The notes below the pieces were generated by a model, which saw nothing but the letters and a program-made list of their open reading frames with translations, was not told where the DNA came from and ran no database searches. From positions 372,001 to 436,000 of the forward strand of contig JAIUNU010000001.1 of assembly GCA_020161365.1 (NCBI GenBank): a stretch of 64,000 bases of DNA. Direction: 5' to 3'. This document shows, piece after piece, positions 46,395 to 54,251 of this stretch. Every line of letters begins with the position of its first letter. The stretch's first letter is position 1. This DNA comes from Pseudomonadota bacterium (GTDB lineage Bacteria > Pseudomonadota > Alphaproteobacteria > Caulobacterales > Caulobacteraceae). The translations under genes and the position numbers were made by a program.

Positions 46395-47098
46395 CCCGCT
46401 TTGAGCCCTCGGCGTGTGGCGGCCTCCGCGTTGCGCTGGCCAATGTCGAAGTGATGCTGCGCTGGTCCGGCGCGATGTGGCTGGAGGGCGAGCGCACGCT
46501 GATCGTCGCGGATCTGCACTTCGAGAAGGGCAGCAGCTACGCCGCGCGCTTTGGTCAGATGCTGCCGCCCTACGACACGCGCGAGACTCTCGACCGGCTT
46601 GATCGCGAGATCGCCCAGCTTGCGCCCGAACGGCTGATTTTTCTCGGCGACAGCTTCCATGACGGCCAGGGCGAAACTCGGCTGGCGACGGACGACTACC
46701 GACGCCTCGAAGGGCTGGCTGTGGGACGAGAGCTGATCTGGGCGGTCGGGAACCACGACTCCGACGGGCCCCAATCACTGCCTGGCGATGTTATCGATGA
46801 GGCCAATATCGCGGGTCTCGTTCTACGGCATGAACCACTGGCCGGCGCGCAGCCCGGCGAAGTGGCCGGCCACCTGCATCCTGCGGCCAAGGTTTCCAGC
46901 GGACGGGCCACGGTGCGCCGGCGCTGCTTCGTCACGGACGGCGCCCGCATCGTGCTGCCGGCCTTCGGGGCCTATACGGGAGGTCTGAATGTCCTGGACA
47001 AGGCGTTCTCGAACCTTTTCGAGGGACCGGTCATGGCCGGCGCCCTGGGGCCGCGCAGGGTGCACGCGGTGGGCGCGAAATCCTTGAGACCCGACTGA
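46391..47098 (+). CDS. pdeM: Ligase-associated DNA damage response endonuclease PdeM
   Basis: 235 residues. A calcineurin-like metallophosphoesterase with all metal motifs: V-A-D-L-H-F-E-K-G, F-L-G-D-S-F-H-D, V-G-N-H-D-S and G-H-L-H-P. It starts 4 bp inside lhr, the usual gene pair. The ligase and exonuclease partners of this module are not in the window. Confidence 0.92.
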   Translation: MTRFEPSACGGLRVALANVEVMLRWSGAMWLEGERTLIVADLHFEKGSSYAARFGQMLPPYDTRETLDRLDREIAQLAPERLIFLGDSFHDGQGETRLATDDYRRLEGLAVGRELIWAVGNHDSDGPQSLPGDVIDEANIAGLVLRHEPLAGAQPGEVAGHLHPAAKVSSGRATVRRRCFVTDGARIVLPAFGAYTGGLNVLDKAFSNLFEGPVMAGALGPRRVHAVGAKSLRPD

Positions 47099-47105
47099 CG
47101 CCGGA

Positions 47106-47567
47106 TCACATGTGCAGGGCCTGCTCCAGGGAAAAGGCCAGAGAGATGGCCGCGCCGGCGGTCAACAAGGTGCGCATGCGCGGGCGCCAACCCGGGCCCT
47201 CATGGTCGGTGACGTCCCAGACCCATTGCAGCAGGAACACCAGCAGGAAACCCGACAGTTGCCAGGCGGGCTCGAACTTCAGTTCGCCGAGCAGCAAGCC
47301 AAAGCCGGCGAGCGGGAACAGCAGCGAGATGCCCAACACCGACCAGCGGGGGCTGGGGTTTTCGATCTCCAGGCCCGTGCGGACCCCGCCGAAGTAGGAG
47401 ACCATCGCCGCAGAGTAGGCCAGCAGCCCCAGCAGCGCGGATTTCTGAATCGCGGCGGGGCCGTAACAGAACAGACCCGACGCCAAGAAGAAGGGGATCA
47501 AGGTCGAAAGACCAAAGACCCACGCCGCCGGAGGAACCGGCGTCCGCCCGCCCGCGGACTCGTTCAT
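47106..47567 (-). CDS. DUF3429-family membrane protein
   Basis: 153 residues from ATG 47567, with AAGGAG 8 bases upstream. Five hydrophobic segments: L-I-P-F-F-L-A-S-G-L-F, A-L-L-G-L-L-A-Y-S-A-A-M-V-S-Y-F, G-I-S-L-L-F-P-L-A-G-F-G-L-L, F-L-L-V-F-L-L-Q-W-V-W, and a C-terminal helix. The G-V-R-T-G-L-E-I motif after helix 2 is the family signature. Function unknown. Convergent with pdeM. Confidence 0.85.
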   Translation of the reverse strand: MNESAGGRTPVPPAAWVFGLSTLIPFFLASGLFCYGPAAIQKSALLGLLAYSAAMVSYFGGVRTGLEIENPSPRWSVLGISLLFPLAGFGLLLGELKFEPAWQLSGFLLVFLLQWVWDVTDHEGPGWRPRMRTLLTAGAAISLAFSLEQALHM

Positions 47568-47797
47568 GCCACAACTCCTTCGGCGGGCGACCACAGCCGC
47601 CTGCCCTGCCCCTATCGCGACTATTACCGACCGGACGCGATAGGTCCACGGACGATCTTCGGCGACCGGCTAGATGGTTTATGACCTGAAGTGGCCCAGA
47701 AAGGCGATTGAATGCAATGGACTTTTGTCCGTGCGCCGCCTTCGGCGGGCGCCTCGCGCCCGTTTCGCGTTGTCGGAAGCCTTAGCCCGCGAGGCTG

Positions 47798-50716
47798 TCA
47801 GCGCGCGTAGACCGACAGCCGATTAAGCGTTTCGCCATCCACCGCGCCGGTGGCAGGCAGTCCCTGATCGCGCTGATACGCCGAGATCGCCATCCGCAGA
47901 GCCGGGGACGAAACACCATCGCGAGGACCTTGGTAGTAGCCCAATTGCGACAGAACGCGTTGAGCCAGGCCCAGATTGGCGTTGGCGGCTGCGGGCGCGG
48001 CGGTCGATAGACCGGCGGTCTGAACCTGCGTCTGCGGACGGAACGCCAAGGCGGACCGGTCGGCGGTCTGCTGGGCTTCCGCGGTCAGTTGCGAGCGCAG
48101 CGCGTTGGCGCGGCCACGGGCGGTCGAGTCGCCGGCCCGGCCCGCGATCACGTACCACTTGTAGGCCTCGGCGGGATTTTGGCTGACACCCAGGCCGCTC
48201 TCGTACAACTGCGCAAGATTGAACTGGCTGTCGACGAGGCCCATGTCGGCGGCCTTGCGGAACCAGGTCGCGGCGGTGGTCGAGTTGCGAGGACCGCCCT
48301 CGCCCTTGAAGTAGTAGAGCGCCAGGTTGTGCATGGCGCGCGGGTCACCGCCGTTGGCGGCGCGCTCGCTCCAGCGCCGGGCCTGGGCCATGTCGACCTT
48401 CACACCGTTCTTTCCGCCCTCGTACATCTTCGAGAGGTAGAACTGCGCGGCCGGATAACCGCCGTTCGCAGCGCGCTTCAGAAGCTCGACACCGGTCCGG
48501 TCACCCGACTCGATCTTGCGGACGGCGTCTTCAAACAGAGCCTTCGACTCGTTCGTCGGCGGCGCGGCGGCGTTATCCGTCGGCGCGGGCGTGACCTGGC
48601 CCGTGGTCAGGGCCACGGCCGCGCGCGGTGCGCCCGGCGTGGTGTCGGCTTCGGGTCCGTTGACTTCGACATCCGCCTTGCGCCCGGCGATCGCCTGAGC
48701 GACGCGGGTTGGCGCCGTATTGGCGCCCTCCGTGTTCAGGAGCAGCAGACCGCCCACACCCGCGCCCAGCGCGCCCGCAGCGGCGAACACTATAAACGCC
48801 GTGCTCAGGGTCGCCCCGATACGCGCCTTGGGCTTCTTGGTCGAGAACCCACCAAAGCCGCTGAACAGCGAGCCGCTGGACTTGGGACTCTTTTCCTTCT
48901 TGGCGGCCTTGTCGGCCTTGCCCTTGCTTGGGCTCTTGCCTTCCGACGCGGCGGCTGCGCGCGCAGCGGCGCGAGCCTGCTCGATGATGTCGCGAGTCGA
49001 CATCGGGCGGGTCGGTTGGGCCGGCGCGAAGTCGGAAACCTCTTGCTCGACCTCGTAGCGCTGACCTTCGGGCTCGAAGCCGTCGGCGATGGCGTAGTCG
49101 TCCTGAGCGAAACCCCGGTCCTCGGGCTCAACGGCCGGAAACGCCTCGACCTCGAAGCTCCGGGCGGGCGCCGGCGGCGGGTCGAAGACCTCTTCCTCGT
49201 CGTCGACCGTGCTGAACGATGCGGCCTGACTGAAATAGCTGTCGTCAAACGGCGACGGCGCCGGAGCGGCGGGTCGCGTCGGCGCGGCCGGGGCGATCGG
49301 CGCCGGCGCGGCTGCTTCCAGCTTGCGCTGCGCGTCGGACAGACGGCTGTCGATCTTCTCGCGCGCCTCCTCGAGCATCCGGAGCGTGCGCTCCTCGCTC
49401 TGACGGATCCGATCCACCAGCTCCTGGCTGGAGCGTTCGTGGCGCTGATTCAGGCGTTCGGTGACCCGGGCCACCTGCTCGCCGACATCATCGATGGCCA
49501 GGGCATTGCGGCGCTCGGCGCTGCCGATCCGTTCGGCCAGCTTCTCGGTGATCCGGGCGATCTCACCGCCCAGCTTTTCAAGGGCTTGGGCCTGCACGCT
49601 GTCGGCGCGATTGAGCTTGTGCTCGACGCTGGCCGCGATGCGCGCGACCTCGCCGCCGACCTGTTCGATGGCGCTGGCGTTACGGCTCTCAGCGGCGTGG
49701 ACACGACGGTTGAACGCGTCGGCGACGCCAACGATCTCGCGCCCCATCCGCTCGATGGCTTGAGCCGAGCGCTGTTCGGCGGCCTGAACATGGGCCGCCA
49801 TCTCGCCCAGCTTGCGCTCCATGCGGTCAAAGCGGCCGTCGGCGCTCTCGCGAAGCTTCGCCGCCATCTCCAGGCGGGCGGCTTCCATCTTTTGCGTCAG
49901 GGTGGCCGCGAGGCTGTCCAGACGCTCCTGCACGCCCGATGCGGGATTGGCGGCTTCCACCGCGCCCAGACGCTGATCCAGCGCCTGGAATGAGGATCCA
50001 AGCTCGCGCAGAGCTTCGCTGGTGCGGCTTTCGGCGGCTTCCAGGCGTTCGCCCAGGCGCGCGACGACCGCATCGACAAGAGCGCTCGGATCGCTGGCGA
50101 CCTGCTGGTTCAGCCGCGACTCCAGCGTCGCGATGGCCTCCCGGGTTCGGGCCTCACCCTCATAAAGGTGGCCAGCGACCTTGCCCAGGGCTCCTTCCAG
50201 CGCCCGCAACGCCTCGGCCGAGCGCGGGCCGGCCGCTTCGGCCTCGATCCGGCGCAGGCGTTCGGTCGTCCGGGCCTGTTCGGTCTTCAGTTCGTCGACC
50301 GCCCCCTCGAAACGCGCGGCGACGGCGATCTGCTCGCGCTCCGACTGGCCCAGCCGGGCCAAGGCGTCACGGACGGAATGGTCGATGCCGGTGATGGCGG
50401 CGGCGTTGCGGCCCTCGGCGGCCTCGATACGCTGCGTGAGGCGGTCCAGCGCCAAGGCGACGCGACCAACCTCGTCGGCGGGATGCTCGGCGATCTCGAT
50501 ACGCGGCGGCGCATCTTCTTTGGCGATCTCGAGATAAGCGCGGTTAAGGGTCTCGTCTGAAGCCGGACGCACATCGGCGCCTTGACCATCGCCCTCGATG
50601 ATCATGCGGTTCAGCCACTCACCCAAAGTCATGCCGGAGCGACGCGCGAGGTCTTTCGCGACCTCCCGTGCCTTGGGGTCAATCCCCTTAACGCTCCATG
50701 GCGAAGCCGCCGTCAT
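47798..50716 (-). CDS. podJ: Polarity factor PodJ
   Basis: 972 residues (C. crescentus PodJ is 974). It recruits PleC and pilus/holdfast factors to the new pole. The N-terminus S-V-K-G-I-D-P-K-A-R-E-V is followed by a long coiled coil, about residues 60-450. Four exact-length 29-residue repeats lie at 312-427. An acidic/Pro-rich linker and K-rich patch precede one transmembrane helix near 638-660 (L-S-T-A-F-I-V-F-A-A-A-G-A-L). The periplasmic part has three Sel1 repeats (~745-870) and a C-terminal peptidoglycan-binding domain (~912-972). Four GANTC sites sit just upstream. Confidence 0.95.
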   Translation of the reverse strand: MTAASPWSVKGIDPKAREVAKDLARRSGMTLGEWLNRMIIEGDGQGADVRPASDETLNRAYLEIAKEDAPPRIEIAEHPADEVGRVALALDRLTQRIEAAEGRNAAAITGIDHSVRDALARLGQSEREQIAVAARFEGAVDELKTEQARTTERLRRIEAEAAGPRSAEALRALEGALGKVAGHLYEGEARTREAIATLESRLNQQVASDPSALVDAVVARLGERLEAAESRTSEALRELGSSFQALDQRLGAVEAANPASGVQERLDSLAATLTQKMEAARLEMAAKLRESADGRFDRMERKLGEMAAHVQAAEQRSAQAIERMGREIVGVADAFNRRVHAAESRNASAIEQVGGEVARIAASVEHKLNRADSVQAQALEKLGGEIARITEKLAERIGSAERRNALAIDDVGEQVARVTERLNQRHERSSQELVDRIRQSEERTLRMLEEAREKIDSRLSDAQRKLEAAAPAPIAPAAPTRPAAPAPSPFDDSYFSQAASFSTVDDEEEVFDPPPAPARSFEVEAFPAVEPEDRGFAQDDYAIADGFEPEGQRYEVEQEVSDFAPAQPTRPMSTRDIIEQARAAARAAAASEGKSPSKGKADKAAKKEKSPKSSGSLFSGFGGFSTKKPKARIGATLSTAFIVFAAAGALGAGVGGLLLLNTEGANTAPTRVAQAIAGRKADVEVNGPEADTTPGAPRAAVALTTGQVTPAPTDNAAAPPTNESKALFEDAVRKIESGDRTGVELLKRAANGGYPAAQFYLSKMYEGGKNGVKVDMAQARRWSERAANGGDPRAMHNLALYYFKGEGGPRNSTTAATWFRKAADMGLVDSQFNLAQLYESGLGVSQNPAEAYKWYVIAGRAGDSTARGRANALRSQLTAEAQQTADRSALAFRPQTQVQTAGLSTAAPAAANANLGLAQRVLSQLGYYQGPRDGVSSPALRMAISAYQRDQGLPATGAVDGETLNRLSVYAR
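49436..49783 (-). repeat. Four tandem 29-residue coiled-coil repeats in PodJ
   Basis: Each unit is 87 bp. The protein pattern is A-A-E-x-R-x-A-x-A-I-x-x-x-G-x-E-[IV]-A-R-[IV], with units starting AAEQRSAQAI, AAESRNASAI, RADSVQAQAL and SAERRNALAI. All four are exactly 29 residues. The nucleotide sequence has diverged, so this is an old protein-level duplication. Confidence 0.85.
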
Positions 50717-50924
50717 GCGAATCGATCTCCCCGCACCTGGGGAAAACGCTAGTCACCGATTCCTGGGGTGTAAACGCGACGAAAACGCCAGATGTAGTGG
50801 CTGTGCGATTCACTGTGGAGGAATCAGGACAGAGTCCCATGACTTTGTATCGCGGTTCAAAAGCAAGAGGGTTAACGCAGGTTAACCATTTGCCAGGCGG
50901 ATTGTCGCAGGCCTAGAAGCACGC
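50717..50924. promoter_or_regulatory. podJ/small-membrane-gene divergent control region
   Basis: Four GANTC methylation sites at 50719-50723, 50758-50762, 50807-50811 and 50821-50825 (the first just upstream of the podJ start codon), and a TTAA-N6-TTAACCAT element at 50872-50889. GcrA/CcrM and CtrA are known cell-cycle regulators of podJ. The TTAA pair has six rather than the usual seven spacer bases. The rightward gene starts at 50925. Confidence 0.7.
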
Positions 50925-51140
50925 ATGGACCTGACCGTCACCGCCGCCGCCGCGATCCTGTTCCTGATCCTCGCCGTGCTCTTCGGCTGGCTCGGCGCCC
51001 GCCCCATCAACGTTCTCAAGGGTCCGCGGCTGATTCCGTGGCGCCCTTTGATGATGATCTGCGTGGTCGGCCTGATGCTCATGATGGTGCATCTCGTGAA
51101 CCTGCTGGGCGTCCAGACCGGCGGCCAGACGCGTTATTAG
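50925..51140 (+). CDS. Small two-helix membrane protein
   Basis: 71 residues. Two membrane helices: A-A-A-I-L-F-L-I-L-A-V-L-F-G-W-L-G and L-M-M-I-C-V-V-G-L-M-L-M-M-V-H-L-V. Between them lies R-P-I-N-V-L-K-G-P-R-L-I-P-W-R. Divergent from podJ and sharing its cell-cycle control region. Convergent overlap of 4 bp with the MprF-like gene. No family recognised beyond conserved short caulobacterial proteins. Confidence 0.7.
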   Translation: MDLTVTAAAAILFLILAVLFGWLGARPINVLKGPRLIPWRPLMMICVVGLMLMMVHLVNLLGVQTGGQTRY

Positions 51141-52798
51141 GTCGCGGCTTTCTCGGGCGTCTTCTTGGGCCTTTTGGCCAGTCCCGACACCCCTCCCGAT
51201 GACAGCAAGCCGACATCAGCCAGCAGGAACGGGATGGCCCACTTCTGAGGCGCGGCGATGTAGCGCGGCTGCCAGACCGGATCGTACTTGTCCTTGTAGC
51301 GGCGGACGCCCTGGAAATTGTAGATTTCCTCACCGCGCTCGAAGAGCAGCCGTCCGACGCGAGACATGATCGGCGCCAGCGGCCGATCCTGCAGGCCCGC
51401 CAACGGCGCGACCCCGAACTCGAAGGCGCTGTACCCCTCGTCCTTGCCCCACTGGAGCAACTCGACGAACAGATAATCCATGACGTTCTTGGGCGCTTCG
51501 TCGGAGTAGCGCATCAGGTCCATCGAAAACGCGGTCTTGGCGGCGGTGGTCCACAGCGTCGCAAACGCCACGATCTTGCCTTCGCTGCGAACGACCGCGA
51601 CAGGGAACTCGGCGACGTAACGCGGCTCAAAGCCGCCCATGGAGAATTTCTTTTCACCCCCGGCGTGATGCGCGAGCCAGGAGTCCGAAATGGCCTTCAA
51701 CTCATCCATGAGCGCCGGCGCCGCGCCCACGGGCAGGACCTCGAACGCCGCGCCGCCCTCCCCGGCCTTGCGCCAGTTCCGCCGAAGCACTTCCCGGCGC
51801 CGCCCCACGAGACTGAACGCTTCCAGCGGCACGGCCGCGCTTTCGCCGGTCTTCTGGATCGCCAGGCCCAGGTCCACCGTGTCTGGCAGATCGTCGGGCC
51901 CCAGTCCGTAAAAGCCCGCGCGCGCGGCGTGGGCGTCGGCCAGTTCACGGAAGCGCCAGAAGAGCTCCATGCGCTCCTCGCGCTTACCGACCGGTGGCCC
52001 CAGCGCGATCCATGACCGTCCCCGAACCCCGAACATCAGGAAGGTCTCGCCCGAAGCCGAAAACAGGAAACGCTTGTCGCCCAGAAGCGCGAGGTTGGCG
52101 CTGGGCTCTGCCCCTTCGGCCTTGGCCAGGATGGCGCGCACTCGATCAAACTCGGGGTCGGTGTCATCAACCACAGAGGGCGTCGCTGCGGTCGCTATCA
52201 GGCGCCAGACGCCAACAGCCAGCAGCACAATGGCGGCGGCGACCGACGAGCGGATGGCCCGCGCCGCTTCGTCGTGGTCCTGAAGGATCCTGATCCACGA
52301 CTTGTCGGCGAACTCGGTATGGTGAAACGACCACCAGCCCAGAACAGAGGCGCCGACGATCGCGGCGGCTGCGGATAGCAGCCATCCGGGCGTAATCTCC
52401 ATCCTGGTCAGCGCGGCTTTGCGCGGAAACGCGTCGTGGAACGGCAGGATCAGGAAGAAGCAGACCAGCAGCATCGCGGTCTCTTCCCAATTCAAACCCT
52501 TGAAGATCGCCAGAACGGCCGAAGCGCCCAGTACGATCAGGGCGGCCCACCACGCCGCGCCGAGCCGCGCTCGCAGGCCAAAGGCCAGCAAGAGCAACAC
52601 CAGACCAAGGATGGAGGAAAAGAAGTGGCTAATCTCGATCAGCAGATCCGGCGCGAAGGCCAGGAGCAGCAGAAAGCGCGTCGGTTCTGAAGGCGTCGCC
52701 CCGGAGGCCAACAGCATGACACCCGCCGACGCAGCCAAAATCGCCGCCACGGTTGGGGCGATCGCATGGGCCGCGGGCCTGAAAACTGTCGAGGACAT
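51137..52798 (-). CDS. MprF-like aminoacyl-phospholipid synthase (DUF2156)
   Basis: 553 residues. Five to six N-terminal helices (to residue ~200) precede a DUF2156/GNAT-type synthase domain: R-V-R-A-I-L-A-K-A, then M-F-G-V-R-G-R-S-W-I-A-L-G-P-P-V-G and a closing D-L-M-R-Y-S-D-E-A-P-K-N-V-M-D-Y-L. The E-F-G-V-A-P-L-A-G-L and R-Y-K-D-K-Y-D-P-V-W-Q-P-R-Y motifs are typical of MprF. It lacks the eight-helix flippase half of full MprF, so it resembles short lysyl/alanyl-phosphatidylglycerol synthases. Confers cationic-peptide resistance in other bacteria. Confidence 0.88.
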   Translation of the reverse strand: MSSTVFRPAAHAIAPTVAAILAASAGVMLLASGATPSEPTRFLLLLAFAPDLLIEISHFFSSILGLVLLLLAFGLRARLGAAWWAALIVLGASAVLAIFKGLNWEETAMLLVCFFLILPFHDAFPRKAALTRMEITPGWLLSAAAAIVGASVLGWWSFHHTEFADKSWIRILQDHDEAARAIRSSVAAAIVLLAVGVWRLIATAATPSVVDDTDPEFDRVRAILAKAEGAEPSANLALLGDKRFLFSASGETFLMFGVRGRSWIALGPPVGKREERMELFWRFRELADAHAARAGFYGLGPDDLPDTVDLGLAIQKTGESAAVPLEAFSLVGRRREVLRRNWRKAGEGGAAFEVLPVGAAPALMDELKAISDSWLAHHAGGEKKFSMGGFEPRYVAEFPVAVVRSEGKIVAFATLWTTAAKTAFSMDLMRYSDEAPKNVMDYLFVELLQWGKDEGYSAFEFGVAPLAGLQDRPLAPIMSRVGRLLFERGEEIYNFQGVRRYKDKYDPVWQPRYIAAPQKWAIPFLLADVGLLSSGGVSGLAKRPKKTPEKAAT

Positions 52799-52972
52799 CC
52801 AGATCCCGAAATCGCGAATCCCCGAGGGATCCAGGAGCAGCCATTTCTATACCGCGTGTTGCCCGGCCTGGTCGCGCGCCAACATGCGAACGATTGTTTG
52901 AATCAGCTTGCCGCCTCCGTGGTGAGGGGTAGTGTGTGGGCCAAACACCGGTCCGCTTAGGGAGATGAGACC

Positions 52973-54178
52973 ATGGCCGATTTCGGAGGAACCGAACTCG
53001 ACGCCTTCCGCGCCGACACCCGCGCCTGGCTCGAGGCCAACTATCCGAAGTCCTTGAACGCGCCAATGGGCGAGGACGAGGCCCCCTGGGGCGGCCGCAA
53101 GATGGTTTGGAAAAACCCCGACGCCAAACTTTGGCTCGACCGCATGGCCGAACGCGGCTGGACCGCCCCGATGTGGCCGAAGGAATACGGCGGTGGCGGC
53201 CTCTCCAAGGCCCAGAACAAGGTGCTCGAACAGGAGCTTCGCCGGATCAAGGCGCGTCCCGCCCTGATGAGCTTCGGCGTTTGGATGCTCGGTCCGGTGC
53301 TGCTGGAATACGCCACCGAAGAGCAAAAGCAGCGCTTCCTGCCCCAGATCGTGCGCGGCGAGATTCGCTGGTGCCAAGGCTATAGCGAACCTGGCGCCGG
53401 CTCTGATCTGGCCTCCCTCCAAACCAAGTGCGAAGACAAGGGCGACCATTACCTGATCAACGGCCAGAAGGTCTGGACCAGCTACGCCGACCAAGCCGAC
53501 TGGATCTTCTGTCTGGTCCGCACCGACACGAGCAAGAAGCACGAAGGCATCTCGTTCGTGCTGTTCGACATGACCACGCCGGGGGTCGAGGCGCGTCCGA
53601 TCAAGCTGATCAGCGGTTCCTCGCCGTTCTGCGAGACCTTCTTCGACAATGTGAAGGTTCCCAAGGAGCAACTGGTCGGCAAGCTGAACGGTGGCTGGGA
53701 CATCGCCAAGCGCCTGCTTCAGTACGAGCGCCAGAACATCAGCGCCTCGGGCTTCGGCGGCGGCGGCGGCCTCTCGGTCGTCGAGGCGGCCAAGAAGGAG
53801 ATCGGCGTCGACGGCGAAGGCCGGATCGCCGACGGCGACTTCCGCGCGCGCCTGGCGGCCCATTCGATGGACGCCCACGCCTTCATGCTGACCGTGCGCC
53901 GCGCCGAGGCGGAGTCCAAGCAGGGCTCGGGCCCCAGCGCCGCCGTCTCGATCATCAAGTACGCCGCCGCCAAGATGAACCAAGAGCGCACCGAACTGCT
54001 GGTCGAGGCGCTGGGCCTGCAGGGGCTGGGCTGGTCGGGTGATGGATTCAGCGCCGAGGAGCTGGCTGCGCCGCGCGCCATGCTCCGCGCCAAGGGCAAC
54101 TCGATCGAGGGCGGCACCAGCGAGGTGAACCTGAACGTCGTCGCCAAGCGGGTCCTGGGCCTGCTGGACCACCAGTAG
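52973..54178 (+). CDS. Acyl-CoA dehydrogenase, probable large subunit
   Basis: 401 residues of the ACAD fold. Seen: G-Y-S-E-P-G-A-G-S-D-L-A-S-L near residue 140 and the C-terminal E-G-G-T-S-E-V-N-L-N-V. The R-x-Q-F-G motif that binds FAD across the dimer is absent here but present in the next gene. ATG 52973. It is followed after 73 bp by the second ACAD, so the two likely form a mixed tetramer as in PimC/PimD pairs. Substrate unknown. Confidence 0.9.
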   Translation: MADFGGTELDAFRADTRAWLEANYPKSLNAPMGEDEAPWGGRKMVWKNPDAKLWLDRMAERGWTAPMWPKEYGGGGLSKAQNKVLEQELRRIKARPALMSFGVWMLGPVLLEYATEEQKQRFLPQIVRGEIRWCQGYSEPGAGSDLASLQTKCEDKGDHYLINGQKVWTSYADQADWIFCLVRTDTSKKHEGISFVLFDMTTPGVEARPIKLISGSSPFCETFFDNVKVPKEQLVGKLNGGWDIAKRLLQYERQNISASGFGGGGGLSVVEAAKKEIGVDGEGRIADGDFRARLAAHSMDAHAFMLTVRRAEAESKQGSGPSAAVSIIKYAAAKMNQERTELLVEALGLQGLGWSGDGFSAEELAAPRAMLRAKGNSIEGGTSEVNLNVVAKRVLGLLDHQ

Positions 54179-54251
54179 CCCCCTCGCACCGCAACCCGTG
54201 CGCGCCGTCGGAACGGCGCGCCCAGACCAAGACTTTTCGAGGAGCCTCAAC

